Part shown: one piece after another, positions 19,126 through 26,944 of the stretch
Position numbering within the stretch: the first letter of the stretch is position 1
Layout: each line of letters begins with the position of its first letter
Assembly: GCF_011065895.1 (NCBI RefSeq)
Contig: NZ_JAALCR010000011.1
Coordinates: forward strand, 124,001-188,000
Length of the DNA stretch: 64,000 nt
Direction of reading: 5' to 3'
From: Paludisphaera rhizosphaerae
Lineage (GTDB): Bacteria > Planctomycetota > Planctomycetia > Isosphaerales > Isosphaeraceae
Program-made: the position numbers and the translations under genes
Notes under the pieces: generated by a model
The model's database searches: none
What the model saw: only the letters and a program-made list of their open reading frames with translations
Told to the model about the DNA's origin: nothing

Positions 19126-20092
19126 GCAGATCCCACTGGAAGGCCGGACCGGGGTCAGTCTTGTTGGTCTGAACGTGGTAGTGCCCCAGAACGCCCTGGT
19201 AGGCGTCGAACTCGGGCCGCGAAAGCGTGTCCAGCCGCAGCTTGCCCGAGGAATCGCGGGGATAGTCGCACTTGAGCTTGGGGAAGACGGTGCAAAGCGT
19301 CGCCGTGAGCTTGGTCAGGGCGTCGTACTGGGCCTTCGTGAGGTCGTACTGCTCCAGCGTCTCGCCGCGGATCTTGCCCGTGACGGGCTCGTTGCGGGCG
19401 GGGGCCAGCAGCGCGGAGGGGTTGTGGATGCCGTTCGCTTCCGGAGTGCCGGGGAGCTTGATCTTCACCAGGCCCTGGGCGTCCTTCTCATACCAACGGT
19501 CGCGGGATTCGGTCCGCCCCGGCGGATAGGCGCCCATGTTGGCGATCTCGATGCCGATCGACCGGCCGTTGGCGATCGTGGCGTGCCAGGCGGCCTCCTT
19601 GAGGTCGAGCGTCTGGTAGATCGTGCCGTCGACGTCGAGCATGAAATGGACGCTCAGCCCGCGATCGTCGTGGAGCACGCGGAAGCAGCGCTGGCTGGTG
19701 CCGCAGACGTCGTAGTGGATCACGAACTGGTCGACGACCCGCTGGAGCAGCGGCAGATCCCAGCCGCCGGACTGCACCTGCTTCAGCTCGGCCTCAGAGA
19801 GCCCCGCCTTGCGGACGCCGAAGCGCGTCGCCGGCAGATCGGCCTTCTTCTTGTCGGGCGCGCTGAAGTGGGGATCGACGCGATAGGCGTCATACCCGCC
19901 CGGATCAGTCCAGAGGACCACCGGCGTCGAGGTGTGGAAAAGCTGGCCGGCGACGACGATCTCGTCGCCCTGACGTTCCAGCCGAGCGCCCGGCTTCGGG
20001 GCGTCGGCGGCCTGCGCGGCGGCCGCGAAGGCCAGAATCCCGAAAGCCGCGGCCAAAGCGCGAGGCAACGTTCGAAACGAGGAAGGGAGCAA
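19088..20092 (-). CDS. Secreted N-acetylmuramoyl-L-alanine amidase (Amidase_2)
   Basis: A 334-residue protein. The start is TTG at 20092: AAGGAG sits six bases upstream, and it gives a clean signal peptide (LPRALAAAFGILAFAAAAQA, cut before ADAPK); the ATG at 20224 would put unrelated sequence in front. The Amidase_2 zinc-hydrolase fold is seen in VIHYDVCGTSQRCF, GLSVHFMLDVDGTIYQTLD, AAWHATIANGRSIGIEI and the late HYHVQTNKTDPGPAF. The family cuts the amide between muramic acid and L-Ala of the peptidoglycan stem. It shares a 120-bp divergent region with the beta-lactamase-like gene at 20213, also a peptidoglycan-type fold. Confidence 0.9.
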   Translation of the reverse strand: MLPSSFRTLPRALAAAFGILAFAAAAQAADAPKPGARLERQGDEIVVAGQLFHTSTPVVLWTDPGGYDAYRVDPHFSAPDKKKADLPATRFGVRKAGLSEAELKQVQSGGWDLPLLQRVVDQFVIHYDVCGTSQRCFRVLHDDRGLSVHFMLDVDGTIYQTLDLKEAAWHATIANGRSIGIEIANMGAYPPGRTESRDRWYEKDAQGLVKIKLPGTPEANGIHNPSALLAPARNEPVTGKIRGETLEQYDLTKAQYDALTKLTATLCTVFPKLKCDYPRDSSGKLRLDTLSRPEFDAYQGVLGHYHVQTNKTDPGPAFQWDLLIDGARSQMSQK

Positions 20093-20212
20093 AACGATCT
20101 CCTTGCTTGCTTCCGGCGTTGAGGCGGGACTGACGAGGAGGAGGCATGGGGCTGGACTCGCGGCCGGGCGCGAATCACAATTGATTTTCAGCCGGAGCGA
20201 AGGACGAAACAA

Positions 20213-21244
20213 GTGGAATTGCATACCATGATCGAATCAACCGTCTTGCAGATCTTCAAGCGACGCCTTCCTTCGGCTCGGCGGCGCGCCGTCGCGGCCG
20301 CCACGATAGCGGCCCTGATCCTGACCGCCGCCGGGGCCTCGGCGCAGCAGGCGACGCCCTCAACGACCCCTCCGGCGGAGCTTGGCGCCCGCATCGAAAA
20401 GCTCGTCAAGGAGCACAAGGGGAAGGCGACGGTCGCGCTGAAGAACCTCAAGACGGGCGAGACCTTCTCGATCAACCCCGACGAGCCGATGCCCACCGCC
20501 AGCCTCATCAAGTTCCCGGTCATGGTCGAGGCCTACCGCCAGGCCGCCGAGGGAAAGATCGACCTGAACGCGCCGGTCACGCTGCGCAAGAAGGACATGG
20601 TGCCGGGCTCGGGCGTCCTGACCTACCACTTCTCCGACGGCGCCACCTTCCCGCTCGTCGACGCCGTCCACCTGATGATCACCTACTCAGACAATACGGC
20701 GACCAACATCGTCCTGGACGCGGTCGGCATCGGCTCAACGGCCGCGACGATGGAGAAGCTCGGCTATCCCAACACCAAGATCCACTCCAAGGTCTTTCGT
20801 CGCGACACGTCGGTCTTCCCCGACCGCAGCAAGGTCTTCGGCCTGGGGAGCACCACGGCCGGCGAAATGGTCAAGCTGTTCGAGGCGCTCCAGGCCAAGA
20901 AGCTCGTCGATGAGAAGTCCAGCGAGGCCATGTGGAAGCACCTGCTCACCTGCGACGACAAGGCCAAGTTCCCCCGCTTCCTGCCGGCAGGCACGAAGGT
21001 GGCGTTCAAGACCGGCAGCGTTGACGAGGCCCGCACCTGCGCCGGGGTCATTGAGACCAAGGGGGGGCCCGTCGCTCTTTGCGTCATGACCAACGCCAAC
21101 GAGGACCAGAGCTGGGGAGACGAGAACGCCGGCAACGTCCTCTGCGCCAAGACCGCCCGCGAAGTGTACGACTACTTCACGGCCAAGGCCCCCCCCTCCC
21201 CGACCGCCGCCGCATCCTCCGGCGAGGCCGCCGCGACCAAGTGA
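20213..21244 (+). CDS. Class A beta-lactamase-fold serine hydrolase
   Basis: A 343-residue exported protein. The signal peptide ends at GASA (about residue 44). Three of the class A motifs are clear: S97-LIK-100, SDN (159-161) and KTG (266-268). The omega-loop Glu (Glu166 in TEM numbering) is not recognisable in the expected region, which reads KVFRRDTSVFPDRSKVFG, so deacylation of penicillins may be poor. A peptidase or esterase role, or penicillin binding, is possible. GTG 20213 is chosen since AAGGA lies eight bases upstream; ATG 20228 is the alternative. The C-terminal 20 residues are Ala/Ser/Pro-rich. Confidence 0.85.
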   Translation: MELHTMIESTVLQIFKRRLPSARRRAVAAATIAALILTAAGASAQQATPSTTPPAELGARIEKLVKEHKGKATVALKNLKTGETFSINPDEPMPTASLIKFPVMVEAYRQAAEGKIDLNAPVTLRKKDMVPGSGVLTYHFSDGATFPLVDAVHLMITYSDNTATNIVLDAVGIGSTAATMEKLGYPNTKIHSKVFRRDTSVFPDRSKVFGLGSTTAGEMVKLFEALQAKKLVDEKSSEAMWKHLLTCDDKAKFPRFLPAGTKVAFKTGSVDEARTCAGVIETKGGPVALCVMTNANEDQSWGDENAGNVLCAKTAREVYDYFTAKAPPSPTAAASSGEAAATK

Positions 21245-21263
21245 CGACCGTTCCGCGGAACCA

Positions 21264-21293
21264 CAGCCGGCCCGCAATGCGCCGGGCCGGCTG
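21264..21293 (+). terminator. GC-rich hairpin after the beta-lactamase-like gene
   Basis: CAGCCGGCCCG pairs perfectly with CGGGCCGGCTG around an eight-base loop, twenty bases after the stop at 21244. There is no T-run, so it may end transcription with Rho, or only stabilise the 3' end. The next gene starts at 21317 on the same strand. Confidence 0.5.
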
Positions 21294-21316
21294 CACTCAA
21301 CAGAAGAGGCGACGCC

Positions 21317-21793
21317 ATGGGCTTTCTCAGCACGCTCCGGCACCTGCTGACCGACCATTCCCACGCCGAGCGCTCTGAGGAGTCGCTCGAACGGTTCCGC
21401 AACGCCTGGGGCCTCGACGACGAGGCCGCCGTCGCCGGCGATTCACCCGCCGACCAGGTCGCCTCGGAATACGACCGGACGCAGTGGCGGCGCAAGCTGC
21501 ACCACATCTTCGAGAAGGACCCCGCGTCCGACACCGAATGGCCCACCCTCATGCGCGAGGCCAAGGCCCTGAACCTCGACGACGCCTGGGTCGACGCCGC
21601 CATGCGCGAGGAGTTCACGATGATGATCCGAAGCCTGATCGCCGACCGACGCCTCAGCGAGGACGACCAGGAACGCCTCGAGGCCGTCCGCAAGCGCATG
21701 GAGATGACCGAGGAAGAAGCCGCCGGCCTCGTTCAGTCCGTCGTCGCCGACGCCCGCCGCTTCTTCGGGGGAGACGTCGTCATCGAACATTGA
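21317..21793 (+). CDS. Small cytosolic protein, possibly TerB-like
   Basis: A 158-residue hydrophilic, mainly alpha-helical protein. The C-terminal part (FTMMIRSLIADRRLSEDD onward) has the spacing of TerB-like helical domains (tellurite-resistance and related stress proteins), but the acidic metal residues are not clear and I am unsure. No signal peptide or membrane helix is present. Its 3' end is ten bases from the convergent thioesterase gene. GAAGAGG precedes the ATG. Function is unknown. Confidence 0.6.
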   Translation: MGFLSTLRHLLTDHSHAERSEESLERFRNAWGLDDEAAVAGDSPADQVASEYDRTQWRRKLHHIFEKDPASDTEWPTLMREAKALNLDDAWVDAAMREEFTMMIRSLIADRRLSEDDQERLEAVRKRMEMTEEEAAGLVQSVVADARRFFGGDVVIEH

Positions 21794-21802
21794 GGAGACG
21801 GG

Positions 21803-22189
21803 CTATTTCAAAGTTCCCGGCAGCGCCTGCGGCTTCCCCTCGCGGTCGACGCAGGCGAGCGTCGTGCGACCCTCGGCGAGCAGTTCATTCTCGCGGAACA
21901 GCTTGTATTCGTGAACGATCTTGACGTGCGTCACCCGCGCGACCGACGTGCGCAACGTCAAGAGGTCGTCGTAGCGGGCCGAGCGCCGGAACTTGCACTC
22001 CAGGTCGACGATGACCAGGAAGAAGCCGGCGTCCTCGATTTCCCGATAGTTTTCACCTCGGGCGCGCAGCAACTCGGTACGGCCGATCTCGAAGTAGACG
22101 GCGTAGTTGGCGTGGTGCAAAAGCCCCATACGGTCGGTCTCGGCGTACCGAACCCGAATCTGAGTCTCGCAGCTATCGACCTCGCTCAT
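21803..22189 (-). CDS. YbgC-family acyl-CoA thioesterase (4HBT hotdog fold)
   Basis: A 128-residue hotdog-fold enzyme that hydrolyses acyl-CoA thioesters. The block [20 protein letters not shown] matches the YbgC consensus, with the catalytic Asp in TDRMG. ATG 22189 is preceded by AAAGG seven bases upstream; GTG 22192 just in front is an alternative. In proteobacteria ybgC sits with tol-pal; here no tol genes are near, so its physiological substrate is open. Confidence 0.85.
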   Translation of the reverse strand: MSEVDSCETQIRVRYAETDRMGLLHHANYAVYFEIGRTELLRARGENYREIEDAGFFLVIVDLECKFRRSARYDDLLTLRTSVARVTHVKIVHEYKLFRENELLAEGRTTLACVDREGKPQALPGTLK

Positions 22190-22235
22190 CACCTCGCCTT
22201 TCGCAACAGATCGAACACCCCGGACGGCCTGCGGC

Positions 22236-22952
22236 TCATCGCCGCTCAGCCCCGGCAGCCTGGGCGGTCGGCCCGGCGTCGGGGGGAGTCACCACGATGA
22301 GAGGGTACGGGTCGTACGGCCAGGCCTCGCGGCTGGGGTTGCCGGGACGATATCCCGATTCGACCCAGCGCCGAAACGCCGTGGGATTATGCTCCAGGCC
22401 CTGGCTCTTCAACCAGGCCTCGTACTGGTCGACCGCCTCGGACATGATCCGACCGTCGCCGACCGGAACGTAAAGGTATCGAACCGTGAACTGGGCGCGT
22501 GCGTCCTCAAGGGTCGAACCCTCGCGGAGCAGTTCGGCGATCGCCGAGACCAGGCCCGTCCGTTCCGAGCCCCAGGCGCAATGGATCAAGACCGGGGGAC
22601 GCATCTCGTCGAGCGCCTTCACCAGCGTCCGAAGCTGAACGCGGGACATCCAGACGCACGAGGAAAGCGAGACGTCGACCTGCGTGGCTCCGGCGGAGGT
22701 CGTCGCGTCGCGCTCGGCGCGATACCAGGCCTCGTCCGGATTCGGCCCACGAAGGTTCAGGACGGTTTTGACGCCGTGCTCACGAATGGTCTTTGAGAGC
22801 CTGCCCGACGACATCTGAGCCGATCGGAGGATCTTCCCCGGCTGCACGGTCCCGAAGTTGTCGTTCGCCAGGTCCCAGCCGATCCAGGCCGCCGCCGCCA
22901 GGAACGGCAAGGCGATCGTCGCCAGGATCCTGCGGACGAGCCGCCTGCGCAT
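22236..22952 (-). CDS. Membrane-anchored protein tyrosine/dual-specificity phosphatase-like protein B
   Basis: A 238-residue protein with an N-terminal membrane helix (about residues 9-26) and a cysteine phosphatase fold. The P-loop is [10 protein letters not shown], with Cys and Arg in place; the general-acid Asp is less certain. ATG 22952 has GGGAG eight bases upstream. Its first 173 bases overlap the 3' end of the upstream paralog gene in another frame. Tandem duplication of the gene is likely. Families of this size in bacteria dephosphorylate proteins, inositol phosphates or lipids; target unknown. Confidence 0.75.
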   Translation of the reverse strand: MRRRLVRRILATIALPFLAAAAWIGWDLANDNFGTVQPGKILRSAQMSSGRLSKTIREHGVKTVLNLRGPNPDEAWYRAERDATTSAGATQVDVSLSSCVWMSRVQLRTLVKALDEMRPPVLIHCAWGSERTGLVSAIAELLREGSTLEDARAQFTVRYLYVPVGDGRIMSEAVDQYEAWLKSQGLEHNPTAFRRWVESGYRPGNPSREAWPYDPYPLIVVTPPDAGPTAQAAGAERR

Positions 22953-23625
22953 GCTTGCCACTCCCGACCTCCCACGAATCCTTTTCCGGGTCGGGCGTGA
23001 GCGTCGCCTGAACCCTTGCGAACTCTTCGATCAAGAACTGGTCGTTCCGGTCAACCAGGGCGTCGGGCCGAGCCCAGGGATAGGCCGAGATCGTCTCCCA
23101 GGCCTGCTTCGCCGTATAGCCCTGGTGGCGGATGAGGTAGGCCGCGTGGGCCAGGCTGGTCCGATGGTGGCCGGCGACGCAATGGAAGAAGACCGGCTGT
23201 CGATCCGGGTCGGCCAGCAGGTCGGCGGCGATCGCCATCTGCTCGACCGTCGCCCGAGACCCGCGCATCGGCACGATCACCCAGTCCAGTCCCTGGTCGC
23301 GGACAACGCGACTCTGCCCGACGAACTTCTCGTCCGTGGTGTTGATCGCCGTCAGGGTGACGATCGTCTTGATCTTCTCGCGCGCGACAATCCGGCGCAG
23401 GGGGCCGGGCTGCTGCCAGGCGCCGCGAACCAATCGGCCGGGCTCGACGATCTGGACCCGTTTCTCGACCCAGTAGTCGCGGGAGGCGACGGCGAGAGCC
23501 GCTACGGCCGCGATCGTCAGACCGAGCGCGCCGAGAATCCAGGGAAGCGATCGGCGACGAACCACGCTGGCTCCTTCCGGCGGGGCGGCGGGCGCGGGCG
23601 ACGGCCTTGCCGCCCGAGGATCCAT
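22780..23625 (-). CDS. Membrane-anchored protein tyrosine/dual-specificity phosphatase-like protein A
   Basis: A protein of 281 residues with a membrane helix at about residues 29-47 and the P-loop HCVAGHHRTS. The phosphatase domain ends near residue 220 (EEFARVQATLTPD); the last 60 residues ([19 protein letters not shown] onward) are just another-frame translation of the start of gene B and look non-native (Gly/Asp/Arg-rich). A lost stop codon or a frameshift near 22955-22985 could explain this, as could a true overlap. ATG 23625 or ATG 23634 are both possible starts; neither has a strong ribosome site. Confidence 0.65.
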   Translation of the reverse strand: MDPRAARPSPAPAAPPEGASVVRRRSLPWILGALGLTIAAVAALAVASRDYWVEKRVQIVEPGRLVRGAWQQPGPLRRIVAREKIKTIVTLTAINTTDEKFVGQSRVVRDQGLDWVIVPMRGSRATVEQMAIAADLLADPDRQPVFFHCVAGHHRTSLAHAAYLIRHQGYTAKQAWETISAYPWARPDALVDRNDQFLIEEFARVQATLTPDPEKDSWEVGSGKHAQAARPQDPGDDRLAVPGGGGLDRLGPGERQLRDRAAGEDPPIGSDVVGQALKDHS

Positions 23626-23696
23626 CCTCGGCATCAGCCCGAGTCCGCGGGCATTGTAGCCACGGGCCTTGCAGCGGCAAGATCAACCTCGCCGCG

Positions 23697-23733
23697 CAAA
23701 GAAACGGCCCCCGAGATCGAGGGCCGAAAAAAA
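23697..23733 (-). terminator. Intrinsic terminator after the XRE regulator
   Basis: CGGCCC and GGGCCG pair around a ten-base region that can extend the stem; on the minus strand the stem is followed by TTTCTTTG, and AAAAAAA lies on its other side. It begins about 17 bases after the regulator stop and could act in both directions. Confidence 0.65.
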
Positions 23734-23750
23734 GTTCAGCAGTGGTGCGG

Positions 23751-24254
23751 TCACTCGCCGGAGGGCTGCGTCTGGCGCGGGGTCCGCGGGCGACGAGTCG
23801 GCTCGGCGTCCATCGCGGCCAGATAGCGGGAGGTCTCGCTCTGCACGGGCGGCGGGATGATCGGCAGAAGACGGAATGATTCCTCAACGATCCGAGCGAT
23901 GCCGTCGGCCATCGGCGAAGCCAGCAGGAGCCGGAACTTTTCGATCAGTTCCTCGCCGCGCTCCGAAGAGGGAAGACGATCAACGGTCACCAGAGTTCCA
24001 AGATGGGTCGATCCCACCGTCGACTCTCCGGTCTCACCCTGGTCGCCAAGCAACGGGGTCGAATCCAGCAGAACTTCAAGCGGCACTCCCAAGGCTCGGG
24101 AGATCCGCCGCAGCGTCCCCGCCTGAGGCTTGCTCGTATTGCCGCGCTCGATCTGATAGAGGGCCGTCCGGGAGATCTTCGCGCGGCTTGCCAACTCGTC
24201 GGGGCCCCACCCCTTGGCGTAACGCAGATCGCGAATCCGTTTTGCAAGGTTCAT
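23751..24254 (-). CDS. XRE-family HTH transcriptional regulator
   Basis: A 167-residue DNA-binding protein. The helix-turn-helix spans about residues 4-62 (LAKRIRDLRYAKGWGPDELA through RISRALGVPLEVLL), a typical Cro/CI-type repressor fold. The rest (about 65-167) has no recognisable ligand domain; the C-terminus is basic. ATG 24254 (MNLAKRIRDL) is chosen since the HTH begins at once; a longer frame from 24326 adds no conserved sequence. A terminator follows at 23697-23733. The upstream 800 bp are free of genes and AT-richer, so autoregulation there is possible. Confidence 0.82.
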   Translation of the reverse strand: MNLAKRIRDLRYAKGWGPDELASRAKISRTALYQIERGNTSKPQAGTLRRISRALGVPLEVLLDSTPLLGDQGETGESTVGSTHLGTLVTVDRLPSSERGEELIEKFRLLLASPMADGIARIVEESFRLLPIIPPPVQSETSRYLAAMDAEPTRRPRTPRQTQPSGE

Positions 24255-25053
24255 GGAACGTCTCGTTTCTTCCCGCAGGATGCAAAAGCCAGGAGATCGA
24301 GATGACTGAAAAGGGGGAAGATCCACAGCCCCGTCCGCATCTCTACCTTATGAATGTGATATTACGACGGCTCCAAAAAAAATCAATTGCGAAACGAGTC
24401 AAATCGCCTAAGAAGTGGAGTCGCATCAATAAAATTCCGCTAATACACAACCAAATCAACTCCACGATGCAAGCAGTCCCCTTTCCTGCCAGTTCCTCCT
24501 CCCGGCCCGTCTCGATTGTCGGGGCGTTTCAACGAAAGTCCAATCGGGATGTAGGATTTCGACGCCGAGCACGCATATTCCGACCTTATTCGGAGGGGGT
24601 CCTAAGGCTCTCTCCCCCTGGATCGAATCCAGACAGCCGAACCCCTTCGGCGTGTCCCCCTGAGGTGGGTGCCGAGATCGGTATCCATTCGACTTTCTTT
24701 AGCAAATTCTCAGATCGGCTTGGATGACTGCAAACAAAAGGCATCGCTTTCTGCACAGTGCTGCGTAGGCGCGATTCGACATGGATCATATCGAATCGTA
24801 TGGTTGTGTCCGATGTCATCTGGATGGCTCCTGGGGGGCGTCCAAGATTTCGGCGAATTCTTTGTAATATTCGCAGCGGCCTTGCGTTGAAGTCGGAGGA
24901 TGACGCCCGTTTGACCAAACAGTGACAGCAGTTGGAGACGTCGCCGCCTCGTGGTTTTGGACCGTGGTCCCCATTGAGACGGACATGACGACCAGAGTCG
25001 ATCCCGGGACGTGGATGGTTCTCGGGAAGACGTCAAACCTGGACGAGGTCGAG
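24255..25053. promoter_or_regulatory. 800-bp AT-richer intergenic region
   Basis: No convincing gene lies here; frames that are open are extensions of neighbours or short. Compared with the flanks it is clearly richer in A and T, mainly at 24330-24480 and 24690-24870, which is where promoters would lie. An inverted repeat GATTCGA...TCGAATC is present at 24773-24797. I could not assign a -10/-35 pair with confidence. Confidence 0.4.
24773..24797. promoter_or_regulatory. Inverted repeat, candidate operator
   Basis: GATTCGA and TCGAATC are exact 7-bp inverted arms separated by eleven bases, in the AT-rich region between the XRE regulator and the gene at 25054. Arm length and spacing suit a dimeric HTH protein, but similar repeats occur by chance and no second copy was seen. 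Confidence 0.3.
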
Positions 25054-25665
25054 ATGAAAACCCATAACCGGTTGGTCCCGACGTTCCCCTGGCCCCGGGT
25101 CACGACGACGACCGAGGAACCCCAAGTCCCCGCCTATCGCGTCGGAGAGTTGTTCCAGGATGGTCGCGTCCGTTGGCCGGAATGCGTTCATTATGGCTAC
25201 GGACCCTATGGTCATGAACTGACCCTGTTCGTCGCCGATCCGACCCATGAGGAAATCGACGACGTGCGCCAGGGTGACGCCCAATTCGCCCTAACCAACC
25301 TCGGTCCCGTTTTCTACTTCGCCTTCCGTTTCGGCGATTCGGCCGCCTGGCGGGACGTCCCATACGCCTGGCATGTCCAGCATCCCGAATCCCGAGCGAC
25401 TCCGTCGGAGGCTGGCGCTCCGGAAGAACGGGCCCTCCTCTGGATCTCGCTCGTCGGCGCCGACGACGGCGTCATCCGCGCTCAGCGCGGAGTGACCCTC
25501 AGCCCGTCCTTCACCCGGACGCTCCACTGGGCCATCCTCGACCAGGTGAACACTCCTTTCGATCCCCTCGAGTGCACCCTGGCGATCGCCGAGACGTGCC
25601 GACTCCGGCCCAACGCCTCCCTGCGGCTCGTCCGGGCCTCCGCCTGGTCGCGCGGCAACTCCTGA
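25054..25665 (+). CDS. Hypothetical protein
   Basis: A 203-residue soluble protein that I do not recognise. It has no signal peptide or membrane helix. Acidic and aromatic residues are frequent in the first half (YRVGELFQDGRVRWPECVHY, YGYGPYGHELTLF). ATG 25054 is chosen because GAGG lies five bases upstream; the frame is open back to 24922, with ATGs at 24985 and 25015 as other options. It ends six bases before the convergent glycosyltransferase gene. Confidence 0.6.
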   Translation: MKTHNRLVPTFPWPRVTTTTEEPQVPAYRVGELFQDGRVRWPECVHYGYGPYGHELTLFVADPTHEEIDDVRQGDAQFALTNLGPVFYFAFRFGDSAAWRDVPYAWHVQHPESRATPSEAGAPEERALLWISLVGADDGVIRAQRGVTLSPSFTRTLHWAILDQVNTPFDPLECTLAIAETCRLRPNASLRLVRASAWSRGNS

Positions 25666-25671
25666 CGGTCG

Positions 25672-26844
25672 TCAACCGGCACTGAAGCCAAGCACGGCCG
25701 CCCAGAGATCCTCATATCGCTCGACCATCCGGGGGATTGAAAACTCCTCCTCGACGCGAAAGCGCCCCGCCTGGCCCAGGCGACGGCGCGTTTCGCGGTC
25801 GGCGGCGGCCTCAACGACCGCCGCCGCCAGGCTGCGCGGATCTCGGGCTGGGACGAGCCAGCCCGTCCGCCCAGGAACGACCAGTTCGTCGGTCCCCTCG
25901 ACGGCCGTTGCGACCACCGGCAGCCCAGCGGCCATCGCCTCAAGAACGACGTTGGGCATCCCCTCCCAGTGGGAGGCGTGGATGAGCAGGTCGGCCGCCT
26001 TCATCAAAGAAGGGACGTCATCGCGACGTCCCAGGACGACGACCCTGCTCGACAACCCCGGCCGTCCGGCGACGTTCGACTCCAGCCAGCCGCGCAGGGG
26101 ACCGTCCCCGACGATCGCCAGCCGGAGTCGGGGCGCGATCTTCGAGGCCTCCTCAACCGCGTCCAGCAGGTCGGGCAATCCTTTCTGAACGTCGAGCCGT
26201 CCCACGGTCAGAGCGAGAACGTCGTCGGTCGAAACTCCCAGATCGCCGCGTCGCGAGGGCGACGCGACATCAATCCGCCCAAGATCGACGCCGTTGGGGA
26301 TGACCCTCAGCCGCGCGGGGTCGAGCCCTCCCTCCTCCACGCTGAAACGCCGAACTCCCTCCGAGACGCAGACCGACCCGCAACCCAACCGGCTGGTCAG
26401 TCGATCAACCGTCAAATGCCAGCCCTTCTGACGCTCGGCCACCCGCAATCCGCCCAGAACCCACGGGGATCCGGCCATCGGTGCGGCCAACCGCGACAGG
26501 ATGTTGGCGTGGAAGAGAAAGCTCTGAACCAGAGCCGGCCGATGCCGTTTCAAGGTCGAAGCCAGCCTGGCGGCCCCTCGCAACAAACTGCGACGTCCCA
26601 GGCCCAGGCTTGTAACCGGAATGCCGGCCGATCGGATGCCCTCGGCCAGCGCCCCCTCGCCGCTGAGATTCACGACAGCGGGCGACCACCGACGCCGGTC
26701 CAGGCCGAGCGTCAGGCTCGTCAAAGCCCTTTCCGCCCCGCCGACGTCCAGATCGGTGATCGTCAAGGCGATGGGAACCGGGGCGTCGGGCCAGGGAAGA
26801 GGCGATCTCCGCGCGATCTCCAGGCGTCGCTTCAGGCTCTGCAC
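25672..26844 (-). CDS. Glycosyltransferase, GT4-like (GT-B fold)
   Basis: A 390-residue retaining glycosyltransferase of the RfaB/GT4 type. The N-terminal Rossmann half begins with DLDVGGAERALTSL; the C-terminal donor half has VIPNGVDLGRI, LTVGRLDVQKGLPDLLDAV, IVGDGPL and the EGMPNVVLEAMAAGLPVV block with the E-x7-E motif. It should transfer an activated sugar to a lipid- or polysaccharide acceptor at the cytoplasmic face. The start is GTG 26844 with a weak ribosome site. Divergent from queA by 100 bases. Confidence 0.88.
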   Translation of the reverse strand: MQSLKRRLEIARRSPLPWPDAPVPIALTITDLDVGGAERALTSLTLGLDRRRWSPAVVNLSGEGALAEGIRSAGIPVTSLGLGRRSLLRGAARLASTLKRHRPALVQSFLFHANILSRLAAPMAGSPWVLGGLRVAERQKGWHLTVDRLTSRLGCGSVCVSEGVRRFSVEEGGLDPARLRVIPNGVDLGRIDVASPSRRGDLGVSTDDVLALTVGRLDVQKGLPDLLDAVEEASKIAPRLRLAIVGDGPLRGWLESNVAGRPGLSSRVVVLGRRDDVPSLMKAADLLIHASHWEGMPNVVLEAMAAGLPVVATAVEGTDELVVPGRTGWLVPARDPRSLAAAVVEAAADRETRRRLGQAGRFRVEEEFSIPRMVERYEDLWAAVLGFSAG

Positions 26845-26944
26845 GGTATACTCGTCACTTCGAATGGGAGGCCGGGCGGCGACGTCGGCGTCCGCCCCGT
26901 CCCGATCTTACCTGGGATCCGCAACGAGAGAGAGCCCGGCGGCC

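Noticed and set aside
24618-24632. CTGGATCGAATCCAG resembles the T-arm of a tRNA.
   Set aside because: The base before TCGAATC is A rather than T, there is no matching acceptor stem or D-arm within 80 bases upstream, and the stem is just a small inverted repeat.
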